Part shown: piece by piece, positions 11,353 through 22,739 of the stretch
Layout of the letters: each line of letters starts with the position of its first letter
Numbering within the stretch: position 1 is the stretch's first letter
The notes under the pieces: model-generated
What the model was told of the DNA's origin: nothing
The model's database searches: none
The model's input: only the letters and a program-made list of their open reading frames with translations
Made by a program: the position numbers and the translations under genes
Source: Sinonovacula constricta
Taxonomy: Eukaryota > Mollusca > Bivalvia > Cardiida > Solecurtidae
Reading direction: 5' to 3'
Assembly (NCBI GenBank): GCA_007844125.1
Contig: CM017561.1
Location: forward strand, 26,125,038-26,189,037
Length of the DNA stretch: 64,000 bases

Positions 11353-12570
11353 GTTGACTATATAAAACACGTTGACCACGGTCTTTGATGGTGTTTGCAT
11401 GTTGTTGTTGTTTGACATTGCAATTAGAATATAGATAAAGTATATGGAAAATATTATATACACTTGCTTAAACCAGTGAAACATGTAACATAATATAAAT
11501 TAAGCCATATATAAATTATCTGTATTTGGCAGGCAGACTTCCTCTTAAATAAGAATCATGTCATAAAGAAACAAGGACACGTAACCAATGAAATTCTAAT
11601 GGGGCATCACTCTTCTATTATAACGAAGTGGAGTATTTAATTAACGATAATAAATTTATTCTTTCCTCGGCTAATTTGTCAATTTCACTCGCTGTGATGT
11701 AGTAGCTCTGCTGACGTATTTTCTACTTATTCACGACTCTGTAAATTTAAATTTTGTATAATACTGAAAATACTGCATTGATGCTCGTTTGGTTTGAATG
11801 TTGAATGTCAGTGAAGAAAATTTATGGCCAGATCAGTAATGCCGAATTGGAAAGGTCGCATATGATAGCTTGGCATGAAAAGGTTATTAGGAATAATTAA
11901 AACAAACTAATGAATTAGAGCAAATGTGCTGTCTAGCCGATGTCCTATAAACGCCCCAGACAGTCACCGTTGAATGATTACAATCTTATTTCAATACTCT
12001 TAGTCTTTCTTTCACTCTTGCAGTGTGGTGGCCGTAAAAAGTCTCCCCCGTGCATATAATCTATGTTGTCATTTAATCCTTCCTATTCGGTTTGTCACGT
12101 GTATCTTCTTTTGACGTCTATATGACCTTGGTACTTCAATTTCACATGACCATGGACTGTACTAATAACTGTAATCGATTTTCCATAACCCAAATATAAT
12201 GTCGGTATTATTATTTTTAATAACGTTGCTATCTTTTTTATTTGAGGATTGTTTAGATCTTATTGTACGTCATCACTTTAGCTTTATGTTTCGAAATAGT
12301 CTGTTTTAATTTCACTTTTTCTGTTTAAGAAACACCACAGGTAGTTCGAAGTTAGGACTCTCTTTAAGGACCCCATTGGTCTATTTTTCCGACTGATTTG
12401 TCCAAGTAGGTAATTGTTAGGTTGCTCAACTCTTATGTCTCGTCATAGCGTGTTACATTGTGTTTTGCTATTCTGCCAATTTTAATATACATGTATGTTG
12501 TCATACTGTAATAACCTTGTCATTCTTTCGTAAGCTTTGGTACTACAATGTAGTTAATACGCTTACAATA
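11353..12570. other. No gene recognised
   Basis: Unique AT-rich sequence without exon-like segments or recognised repeats. Confidence 0.45.
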
Positions 12571-12915
12571 GACAGACAGACAGACAGATTCTTTATTTCG
12601 GTAACGTAAACGTACGTTTCTTGTTACAAACAAACGAATTATTGTCAAAAAACAAACAATGTCACGCGACATATATATACATATATGTTAATAGCATACA
12701 CGAGGATGAACATGTTACTTATAGCATAATTCACACATACTTATTCATATATAAATTGGACATGTTAACACAATTATAGTATATAATAACATATTCATAT
12801 TTCAACTTGGCATGTTAACACCATTATAGTATATATTAGCATATACTTATATGAATTGGGCATGCCAACACAATCATGGTATATATGAACATATACATAT
12901 ATAAGTTAGGCAATA
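12571..12915 (-). mobile_element. Possible 3' end of a LINE-type element, minus strand
   Basis: GACAGACAGACAGACAGATT followed by CTTTATTTCGG reads on the minus strand as an AAATAAAGAATCTGTCTGTC tail, a 3' end typical of some non-LTR retrotransposons. At about 12720-12910 a roughly 60-bp unit (TTGGCATGTTAACAC ... TATAGTATAT) is repeated three to four times, like a 3' UTR repeat. No reverse transcriptase was recognised. Confidence 0.4.
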
Positions 12916-14410
12916 GAAAAAGTAATAAATTGGCCTTAGTTATAATGTACTGTACTGAATTTACACAAGTAGATTTAAGGCGACCTTATAATACCAACAG
13001 GGGAGATTCGATAAGACCATTGTATAATTACTCACATTTACAAATACAAGACGCTGGAATCAATGTCGCCGTGACTTATAGAAATCACTTAAATATTGAA
13101 ATTAAAGGCAACTTGGTCACCATTGGTTCAATTGTGTATATTGTGCAAGCAAAACTCTGCCTTATCGAATTGTGTGTTCAAACAATACCTCCGATCTTCA
13201 GCGTATATGTGAGCTTGTTGCTTGTCGAATGATAGTGTTAATTAAATGGTGAGAGGGTCACTTACCTTGGTTCCGTTTTCAATTATTTTAACCGTTTGAA
13301 GCCCATCTAACTAATCTAGCTTCGAATCTCTTCGGGTTGTGTATACATCCCAAACAATTCACTGATTGACTCAAAAGTGACACAATCACTTATCCATAAA
13401 TATGAAATGCGTCACTTAATAAGCTTAATTATGACCAGTCCAGCACGTGGCTATGTGTAAAATATATGCTTTTTAAAATGACAGGACCTAACGAGACGTC
13501 GTTAATCTTAATTGACATTTAATGGTAATCAATTAGATTCAGAAAAAAAAAAACCTGTTCGGTGAATGTCAAAGAACATAACAACCCACGATGTGGCGCT
13601 AAGATACACTTCATAGAAACAAAATGTTTCTGACTCAATGTTGCAAGATGCTTAGTAATGTGGTTTCGTGAAAACATGATTAAATATATAATTTATACGT
13701 ATTAAAAACACTCTTTCATTAATGATATAAAATAAAGTTTAATGAAATTAATGTAAACGTCAGAATCATATTCTTAATGTTATATTCATTTCCAGGCTGT
13801 ATATTTATACATCCAGTTTCCTTATTCGGGATGAATCATGTACGGCTTTGAACAAAAGAAGAAAAAAGAAAAAAAGAAAAAAAAATCATTGACATTTTGT
13901 TTGTGTTTTGATTAATATTAATAAGTCACAGCCTTCATAAATAAACAACGTGCACTTGATGCAAATATGACACCGATAGCAAAGACAGCATTGTTCTCTT
14001 GATTGTTAATGAAGAGGAAGTTTGCTGTTACAAAAGATCATTTGAAACACCTCGGCTGTTATACTTTTTAGTATGAGTTCTTTGCCGAGCGCGTGCAGAA
14101 TAACAGAGATGTTGCGATTGATAACATAATTAACGAGACGCACTGATTCATTTCTATGGACTTTGAGGTTTCGAAATGTTTTGGCATTTGACTAGCTAAT
14201 GTTATCCCAATGTTAACTATTTGTGTTACTAACAGCGTATTGAAGTTTCAGTAAGTTACATATAATTTCCTTGGAAAGGATTTCAGTCTTATCTTTCTCC
14301 CAAATACCACGTGGACATTATTAAATTACGTCACTACCTTATTTTAATGGCGATAAAACTTATCTCCAAGAATACGTCATTGGACAGTTTTGTTTCAAAT
14401 AGATCGGGTT
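12916..14410. other. No gene recognised
   Basis: An open frame at 12876-13232 (+) begins in the repeat above and has no recognised domain; it could be retrotransposon 3' sequence. The rest is AT-rich with A-rich patches at 13540 and 13860. Confidence 0.4.
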
Positions 14411-14424
14411 TCTATTCATTGCTT

Positions 14425-14600
14425 GCACTTAAGAAACATTCAGGATGTGCGAGGCAAGAGCTCTGTAAAACCGGTTTAAGCACCCCACATGGCCCATTGG
14501 CCGACTCCACAGTCGGTCCAATCGCTGACTGACTAATCCAGGGCGGTAACTGTTCAGTTTTCTCCATTTTGTGTTGTGTTGTCACAGTTTTGTTGTACTT
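14425..14600 (+). mobile_element. Interspersed repeat fragment, shared with window end
   Basis: Contains AAACATTCAGGATGTGCGAGG, then GTTTAAGCACCCCACATGG and a CTGACTGAC end. The same order (AAACATTCAGGAAGTGCGAG, GTTTAAGCACCCCAGT, ACTGACCG) occurs at 63915-64000. The class is not known to me. Confidence 0.5.
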
Positions 14601-16240
14601 TGACAAACTGACTGGCATGTGAGTAACTTTGTTCATTGCCTTTTTCAAATTTTAATATATGTTACAGAATTTGTCATACTTTCTCAATAAGTTTGACATA
14701 CTGAAATGATAACAAATTAACAGTAGCAGTACTTTGATTATTTTCATTCGAGACCTCGTGATAGACACCAGACTTACATTTTAGACTCAAGAACTTGATT
14801 ATTTAGATCAAAGACATCATCAAAAATATATGGGAAATGGTTTAGTACTTTTACATGGTGCGCAACATCTGATCTGCTTGTATTTTCAAAACTACCAAGC
14901 AATTGTATTGAAATTTTGCGGTTTTAGTGCAAATAAATAAAATAGTCAAAAGATATGACATGGCATGGAAAATACAACCAGAGAGCATGGAAACAGAATA
15001 TAAGACAGTGGTAGCAAGGCATGTTACAAACCGATATGTAATAACAACAGGGTTTGTGAAAAATGTCACCGAGAGTTCGATAGATCAAGTGAAGCGTATA
15101 TGAGTGACTTGAGTTGAGAAAACATTAACAGAAGCCACGTCCTCGCCATTTCCTTGTTGATGTTTATTTTCATTCGACAGTCATCGAAAGTCTTTACTAT
15201 TGAGGCATTTATGAGTTTATAGGTTTCTCAAAAATTCATTAACCATGGGCATCAGTAGTGGACACGCATGAAAGGCTGCAGCTACGGTCTACCACAGCGA
15301 ACATCAAAATGTCTCTAACAGTTACGCCATAACTACTTCATATTGTTGCGGGTCTTTATAAAGATGACCCTTTAAAGGGTGTAATTTCAATAATAAATAG
15401 TTATCCAGGCTGGCATCTTCACATTTTGATTCTAGCAAAAATCAAGGGCTACTTTTAATAGCGTGTACATGTGTCTACAGTAACAGAGTTATCAAAAATA
15501 CAATAACTATCTAGGCGGGCAGCTACATTGATGGTTCTTGAAAAGAAGGCGTCTTCATGACTGGCCCCGGCAAGTAAAACAATGAATATCACTACAAAGC
15601 GGGTATATGCATAGTTGGTTCTAGCAAAACACAATTAGTAAGTACCATTCAAGCACGTTCTCAGTGGTCTCTTGTAACGACACAATAAATAAGTCTTAAT
15701 TTGCGTCTGCACCGTTGGATATTAGATTTACATATCTGTGAAAATTTTGATAGGACCTTTTCTTATTTATGTAGCAAATATACATTAAATAACAGTCTGA
15801 ACTGACGTCTGTATTGTATGCGCTAGCAAGGACATAATGTATAACCACAAAGGCAAAATAACAACCAATCATTTTTGTCATCGAAATGCAGAATTCTATC
15901 AACTGGCTTCTTTGCCATCGTGAGCAGTTCCGGGATTATAGGCGAAACTATGAAACAAATCAAAGCGCTAAAAGTTTAACTCTGCTATTAAATGTATGTA
16001 AGTTATCTATTGACTTCAAAATTTCTTAATGGATATTTATTTCGTCAACACTACACTCCTGTTGTTGGAATCTACATCCCGATTGTGCCATTCTTTTGTG
16101 AACGCATACGGTGACTTCAGACTGGGATACTGAGGTGAATGACCTTTGTCATAATTTGGTATAGAGCCGAAGAAGGCAGTTTGGCCACGTGCGGAATATC
16201 GCAGATATTGTATTATTACATTGTCAGTGGAACACTTGTT
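14601..16240. other. No gene recognised
   Basis: Unique AT-rich sequence. Minus-strand frames at 14851-15069 and 15696-15902 are short and have no domain or splice support. Confidence 0.45.
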
Positions 16241-16249
16241 CTAAAACAC

Positions 16250-16688
16250 TTTGCTTTGTATTCAATTCCTACATCTAGATGAAAAGTAAAGCATAAAACT
16301 ACACTTGCCATTACATGTCTCATATTTCCTATCGGAGCCATGCTTCACTGTTAGCTATTTTGAAACTAAGAAAACCACGTGACTACATACTTTTGAAATC
16401 ACGTTATATCATCATCTGGGAAATAGGCTCTGACGTCGGTTTCTAGTTTAGCAGAAATTTAGCAGAAATCCCCATCGTGCTTATTTATGGCTTTTGTAAA
16501 GAATTCTAATTTAGAACGATTTGTGCCACTTATTTGTACTGTCCCGTAAGTGAGGTAATGTTTTAAACCATCTATATTTAGACTTAAACATGAATTTAAG
16601 CAGAAATTATGCCCCGATTCCCCCAACCATGGGTAAGGTTTTATGAATGTCATTTGATATAGGCAAACTGTCGGATACCATCTTTTAC
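16250..16688 (+). mobile_element. TIR element (MITE-like family), copy 3, left end degraded
   Basis: Family blocks in order: TATTTCCTATCGGAGCCATGC, AAGAAAACCACGTGAC, CTCTGACGTCGG, CAGAAATTATGCCCC, GGCAAACTGTCGGATACCAT. The right end GGATACCATCTTTTA is clear; the left inverted repeat is not recognisable. Confidence 0.68.
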
Positions 16689-16916
16689 GTTAACATCTGA
16701 AGTATGGCTACACACAAATGACCGCACCTGGTCCCCTTCGATGTGTATATTTATTACTGTGCTCAAACTTCAATTTCCCAGGCATGGGGTCTAGCCGCGA
16801 CTAGTAAAGGACACGAAGAGTTAATTTTTCGTCTCTCCGAAATTTCGCTTTCTCATAAATCTTTGCTGTAACAAGCAACTTCGCCCAAAAAATTATTGGT
16901 GCTTATTATTATCATA

Positions 16917-19900
16917 AAAAATAGTTTGTAGGCATCTTTGTGCTAAACTGTCACCAAAAATAGTTTGTAGGTATCTTTGTGCTAAACTGTCCCCATAAAT
17001 AGTTTGTAGGTATCTTTGTGGTAAACTGTCCCCAAAAATAGTTTGTAGGTATCTTTGTGTTAAACTGTCCCCAAAAATAGTTTGTAGGTATCTTTGTGCT
17101 AAACTGTCCCCAAAAATAGTTTGTAGGTATCTATGTGCTAAACTGTCCACAAAAATAGTTTGTAGGTATCTTTGTGCTAAACTGTCCCCCAAAATAGTTT
17201 GTAGGTATCTTTGTGCTAAACTGTCCCCAAAAATAGTTTATAGGTATCTTTGTGCTTAACTGTCCCCAAAAATAGTTTGTAGGTATCTTTGTGTTAAACT
17301 GTCCAAAAAAATAGTTTTAAGGTATCTTTGTGCTAAACTGTCGACAAAAATAGTTTGTAGGTATCTTTGTGCTAAACTGTCCACAAAAATAGTTTGTAGG
17401 TATCTTTGTGTTAAACTGTCCAAAAAAATAGTTTTAAGGTATCTTTGTGCTAAACTGTCCACAAAAATAGTTTGTAGGTATCTTTGTGCTAAACTGTCCA
17501 CAAAAATAGTTTGTAGGTATCTTTGTGCTAGACTGTCCACAAAAATAGTTTGTAGGTATCTTTGTGCTAAACTGTCCCAAAATAGTTTGTAGGTATCTTT
17601 GTGCTAAACTGTCCCCAAAAATAGTTTGTAGGTATCTTTGTGTTAAACTGTCCCCAAAAATAGTTTGTAGGTATCTTTGTGCTAAACTGTCCACAAAAAT
17701 AGTTTGTAGGTATCTTTGTGCTAAACTGTCCACGAAAATAGTTTGTAGGTATCTTTGTGCTAGACTGTCCACAAAAATAGTTTTTAGGTATCTTTGTGCT
17801 AAACTGTCCATAAAAATAGTTTGTAGGTATCTTTGTGTTAAACTGTCCAAAAAAATAGTTTTAAGGTATCTTTGTGCTAAACTGTCCACGAAAATAGTTT
17901 GTAGGCATCTTTCTGCTAAACTGTCCCCAAAAATAGTTTGTAGGTATCTTTGTGCTAAACTGTCCACGAAAATAGTTTGTAGGTATCTTTGTGCTAGACT
18001 GTCCACGAAAATAGTTTGTAGGTATCTTTGTGCTAAACTGTCCCCAAATATAGTTTGAAGGTATCTTTGTGCTAAACTGTCCACAAAAATAGTTTGTAGG
18101 TATCTTTGTGCTAAACTGTCCACAAAAATAGTTTGTAGGTATCTTTGTGCTAAACTGTCCACAAAAATAGTTTGTAGGTATCTTTGTGCTAAACTGTCCC
18201 AAAATAGTTTGTAGGTATCTTTGTGCTAAACTGTCCCCAAAAATAGTTTGTAGGTATCTTTGTGTTAAACTGTCCCCAAAAATAGTTTGTAGGTATCTTT
18301 GTGCTAAACTGTCCACAAAAATAGTTTGTAGGTATCTTTGTGCTAAACTGTCCACGAAAATAGTTTGTAGGTATCTTTGTGCTAGACTGTCCACAAAAAT
18401 AGTTTTTAGGTATCTTTGTGCTAAACTGTCCATAAAAATAGTTTGTAGGTATCTTTGTGTTAAACTGTCCAAAAAAATAGTTTTAAGGTATCTTTGTGCT
18501 AAACTGTCCACGAAAATAGTTTGTAGGCATCTTTCTGCTAAACTGTCCCCAAAAATAGTTTGTAGGTATCTTTGTGCTAAACTGTCCACGAAAATAGTTT
18601 GTAGGTATCTTTGTGCTAGACTGTCCACGAAAATAGTTTGTAGGTATCTTTGTGCTAAACTGTCCCCAAATATAGTTTGAAGGTATCTTTGTGCTAAACT
18701 GTCCACAAAAATAGTTTGTAGGCATCTTTCTGCTAAACTGTCCCCCAAAATAGTTTGTAGGTATCTTTGTGCTAAACTGTCCCCAAAAATAGTTTGTAGG
18801 CATCTTTCTGCTAAACTGTCCACAAAAATAGTTTATAGGTATCTTTGTGCTAAACTGTCCACAAAAATAGTTTGTAGGTATCTTTGTGTTAAACTGTCCA
18901 AAAAAATAGTTTTAAGGTATCTTTGTGCTAAACTGTCCACAAAAATAGTTTGTAGGTATCTTTGTGCTAAACTGTCCACAAAAATAGTTTGTAGGTATCT
19001 TTGTGCTACACTGTCCACAAAAAAAGTTTGTAGGTATATTTGTGTTAAACTGTCCCCAAAAATAGTTTGTAGGTATTTTGTTCTAAACTGTCCCCAAAAA
19101 TAGTTTGTAGGTATCTTTGTGCTAAACTGTCCCAAAAAATAGTTTGTAGGTATCTTTGTGCTAAACTGTCCATAAAAATAGTTTGTAGGTATCTTTGTGC
19201 TAAACTGTCCACAAAAATAGTTTGAAGGTATCTTTGTGCTAAACTGTCCCCAAAGTAGTTTGTTGGTATCTTTGTGCTAAACTGTCCCCAAAAATAGTCT
19301 GTAGGTATCTTTGTGCTAAACTGTCCACAAAAATAGTTTGTAGGTATCTTTGTGTTAAACTGTCCCCAAAAATAGTTTGTAGGTATCTTTGTGCTAAACT
19401 GTCCCCAAAGTAGTTTGTAGGTATCTTTGTGCTAAACTGTCCACAAAAATAGTCTGTAGGTATCTTTGTGCTAAACTGTCCATAAAAATAGTTTGTAGGT
19501 ATCTTTGTGCTAAACTGTCCACAAAAATAGTTTGAAGGTATCTTTGTGCTAAACTGTCCACAAAAATAGTTTGTAGGTATCTTTCTGCTAGACTGTCCCC
19601 AAAGTAGTTTGTTGGTATCTTTGTGCTATATTGTCCACAAAAATAGTTTTTAGGTATCTTTGTGCTAAACTGTCCATAAAAATAGTTTGTAGGTATCTTT
19701 CTGCTAAACTGTCCACAAAAATAGTTTGTAGGTATCTTTGTGCTAAACTGTCCTCAAAATAGTTTGTAGGTATCTTTGTGCTAAACTGTCCCCAAAAATA
19801 GTTTGAAGGTATCTTTGTGTTAAACTGTCCCCAAAAATAGTTTGTAGGCATCTTTGTGCTAGACTGTCCACAAAAATAGTTTGTAGGTATCTTTGTACTT

Positions 19901-20990
19901 AACTATCCCCAAAAATAGTTTGTAGGTATCTTTGTGCTAAACTGTCCACAAAATATTTTGTAGGTATCTTTGTGCTATACTGTCCACAAATATAGTTTAT
20001 AGGTATCTTTGTGCTAGACTGTCCACAAAAATAGTTTGTAGGCTAGACTGTCCACAAAAATAGTTTATAGGTATCTTTGTGCTAGACTGTCCACAAAAAT
20101 AGTTTGTAGGAATCCTTGTGCTTAACTGTCCCCCAAAAAAGATTGTAGGCATCTTTGTGCTAGACTGTCCACAAAAATAGTTTGTAGCCATCTTTGTGCT
20201 AGACTGTCCACAAAAATAGTTTTTATGTATCTTTGTGCTAGACTGTCCACAAAAATAGTTTGTAGGTATCTTTGTGCTAAACTGTCCCCAAAAATAGTTT
20301 GTAGGTATCTTTCTGCTAGACTGTCCACAAAAATAGTTTGTAGGTATCTTTGTGCTAGACTGTCCACAAAAATAGTTTGTAGGCATCTTTGTGCTAGACT
20401 GTCCACAAAAATAGTTTGTAGGTATCTTTGTGCTAGACTGTCCACAAAAATAGTTTTTATGTATCTTTGTGCTAGACTGTCCACAAAAATAGTTTGTAGG
20501 TATCTTTGTGCTAAACTGTCCCCAAAAATAGTTTGTAGGTATCTTTCTGCTAGACTGTCCACAAAAATAGTTTTTATGTATCTTTGTGCTAGACTGTCCA
20601 CAAAAATAGTTTGTAGGTATCTTTGTGCTAAACTGTCCCCAAAAATAGTTTGTAGGTATCTTTGTGCTAGACTGTCCACAAAAATAGTTTTTATGTATCT
20701 TTGTGCTAGACTGTCCACAAAAATAGTTTGTTGGTATCTTTGTGCTAGACTGTCCACAAAAATAGTTTATAGGTATCTTTGTGCTAGACTGTCCACAAAA
20801 AATAGTTTGTAGGTATCTTTGTGCTAGACTGTCCACAAAATAGTTTGTAGGTATCTTTGTGCTAGACTGTCCACAAAAAATAGTTTGTAGGTATCTTTGT
20901 GCTAAACTGTCCACAAAAAGAGTTTGTAGGTATCTTTGTGCTAAACTGTCCACAAAAATAGTTTGTAGGTATCTTTGTGCTAAACTGTCC
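16917..20990. repeat. 39-bp minisatellite, about 104 copies, with 622-bp duplication
   Basis: Units of 39 bp: ATAGTTTGTAGGTATCTTTG, then TGCTAAACTGTCC, then a variable CCA/ACA plus AAAA. Because 39 is a multiple of three, both strands stay open over long stretches, with a 13-residue period (DSLAQRYLQTIFV on the minus strand); I treat this as non-coding. Variant words (GCTAAACTG/GCTAGACTG/GTTAAACTG; CCCC/CCAC/CCAA) mark sub-blocks. The block at about 17440-18061 repeats at about 18062-18683, offset 622 bp, almost identically. Each unit can fold as a small hairpin (ATAGTTT with AAACTGT, 17-nt loop). Confidence 0.96.
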
Positions 20991-21109
20991 CTTGTATTAT
21001 TAAAGTGTCATGTCGCTGTTGATAGTTTTCCTTTGACTTGATATCTAAGTAATGTAATCGTCAATGTGTTACAACTTACAATACATAATCTACAGAGAGT
21101 CAAACGTCC

Positions 21110-22580
21110 ACCTCACAGTATTACAATATGCGCGTATAGTATACTTTCTTAAACGTTCAGAAGTCAGCACTTCAAAATGCGTTTAGTGTACTTTCTAAAA
21201 CGTCCAGCAGTCTGCGCTATAAAATGCATATAGCCTACTTTCTAAAACGTTCACGAGTCCGCACTACAAAATACGCATAAAGTATACTTTTTTAAACGTT
21301 CATCAATCGGCACTACAATATACGTATTGTATACTTTCTAAAACGTTCAGCAGTCAGTACTACAATATGCGTTTAGTATACTTTCTAAAACGTCCATCAG
21401 TCCGCACTACAATATGCGTATAGTATACTTTCTAAAACGTTCATCAGTCCGCACTACAATAAACGTATAGTATACTTTCTAAAACGTTCATCAGTCCGCA
21501 CTACAATATGCGTATAGTATACTTTCTAAAACGTTCATCAGTCCGCACTACAATATGCGTATAGTATACTTTCTAAAACGTTCATCAGTCCGCACTACAA
21601 TATGCGTATAGTATACTTTCTAAAACGTTCATCAGTCCGCACTACAATATGCATATAGTATACTTTCTAAAACGTTCAGCAGTCCGCACTACAATTACGT
21701 ATAGAATACTTTTAAAACGTTCAGCAGTCAGTACTACAATATGCGTATAGTATACTTTCTAAAACGTTCATCAGTCCGCACTACAATATGCATATAGTAT
21801 ACTTTCTAAAACGTTCAGCAGTCCGCACTACAATTACGTATAGTATACTTTCTAAAACGTTCAGCAGTCAGTACTACAATATGCGTATAGTATACTTTCT
21901 AAACCGTTCATCAGTCCGCACTACAATATGCGTATAGTTTACTTTCTAAAACGTTCATCAGTCCGCACTACAATGTGCATATAGTATACTTTCTAAAACG
22001 TTCGGCAGTCCGCACTACAATTACGTATAGTATACTTTCTAAAACGTTCAGCAGTCAGTACTACAATTACGTATAGTATACTTTCTAAAACGTTCAGCAG
22101 TCAGTACTACAATATGCGTTTAGTATACTTTCTAAAAACGTTCAGCAGTCCACACTACAATATGCGTATAGTATACTTTCTAAAACGTTCATCAGTCCGC
22201 ACTACAATATTCGTATAGTATACTTTCTAAAACGTTCATCAGTCCGCACTACAATATGCTTATAGTATACTTTCTAAAACGTTCGGCAGTCCGCACTACA
22301 ATATGCGTATAGTATACTTTCTAAAACGTTCATCATTCCGCACTACAATATGCGTATAGTATACTTTCTAAAACGTTCATCATTCCGCACTACAATTTGC
22401 GTATAGTATACTTTCTAAAACGTTTAGCAGTCCGCACTACAATATGCGTATACGTTCACCGGAGCTACAAAATGCATATAGTATATTTTTATACGTTCCC
22501 CAGCACTAAAGAAGGCATATAGCATACTTTCTAAAACGTTCACGAGTTCGCACTTCAAAATACGCATATAGTATACTTTC
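21110..22580. repeat. 47-bp minisatellite, about 31 copies
   Basis: Units of 47 bp: AGTATACTTTCTAAAACGTT, then CATCAGTCCGCACTACAATA, then TGCGTAT. Main variants are CAGCAG for CATCAG, TCAGTACTAC for TCCGCACTAC, and ATTACGTAT for ATATGCGTAT. Both ends are decayed; the middle is near-identical. It begins about 120 bp after the 39-bp array with unrelated sequence between. Confidence 0.95.
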
Positions 22581-22649
22581 TGTCAGTAAGTGTACAAATG
22601 ACCGATTTTTCCTAATGCTGCCCCTCTACGTTTTAGTTACAAAATTGTT

Positions 22650-22738
22650 TCTTGTTTGTTGTTGTTGCTTTTTGTTTTGTTTCTTTTTGTTGTTGTTTTT
22701 GTGTGTGTGTGTGGGGGGGGGGGGGGGGGGGGGGGAGG
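22650..22738. repeat. TTG-rich, GT and poly-G tract
   Basis: TTGTTGTTG-type sequence, then GTGTGTGTGTGTG, then an uninterrupted run of about 23 G at 22713-22735 ending GGGAGGG. It can form quadruplex-type structures and is a likely assembly weak point. Confidence 0.9.
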
Positions 22739-22739
22739 G

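Noticed and set aside
12876..13232. 118-residue + frame
   Set aside because: Starts in a dispersed repeat, has no domain I recognise, no coding-like composition and no splice support. Kept only as possible retroelement sequence.
17434..20953. Long open frames of 164-320 residues on both strands
   Set aside because: The 39-bp unit is a multiple of three and lacks stops in several frames; frames switch at 37- or 40-bp units. Codon-level conservation is not seen: variants fall at all positions.
16917..22580. CRISPR-like array
   Set aside because: Repeats are contiguous with no unique spacers, and the DNA is clearly eukaryotic.
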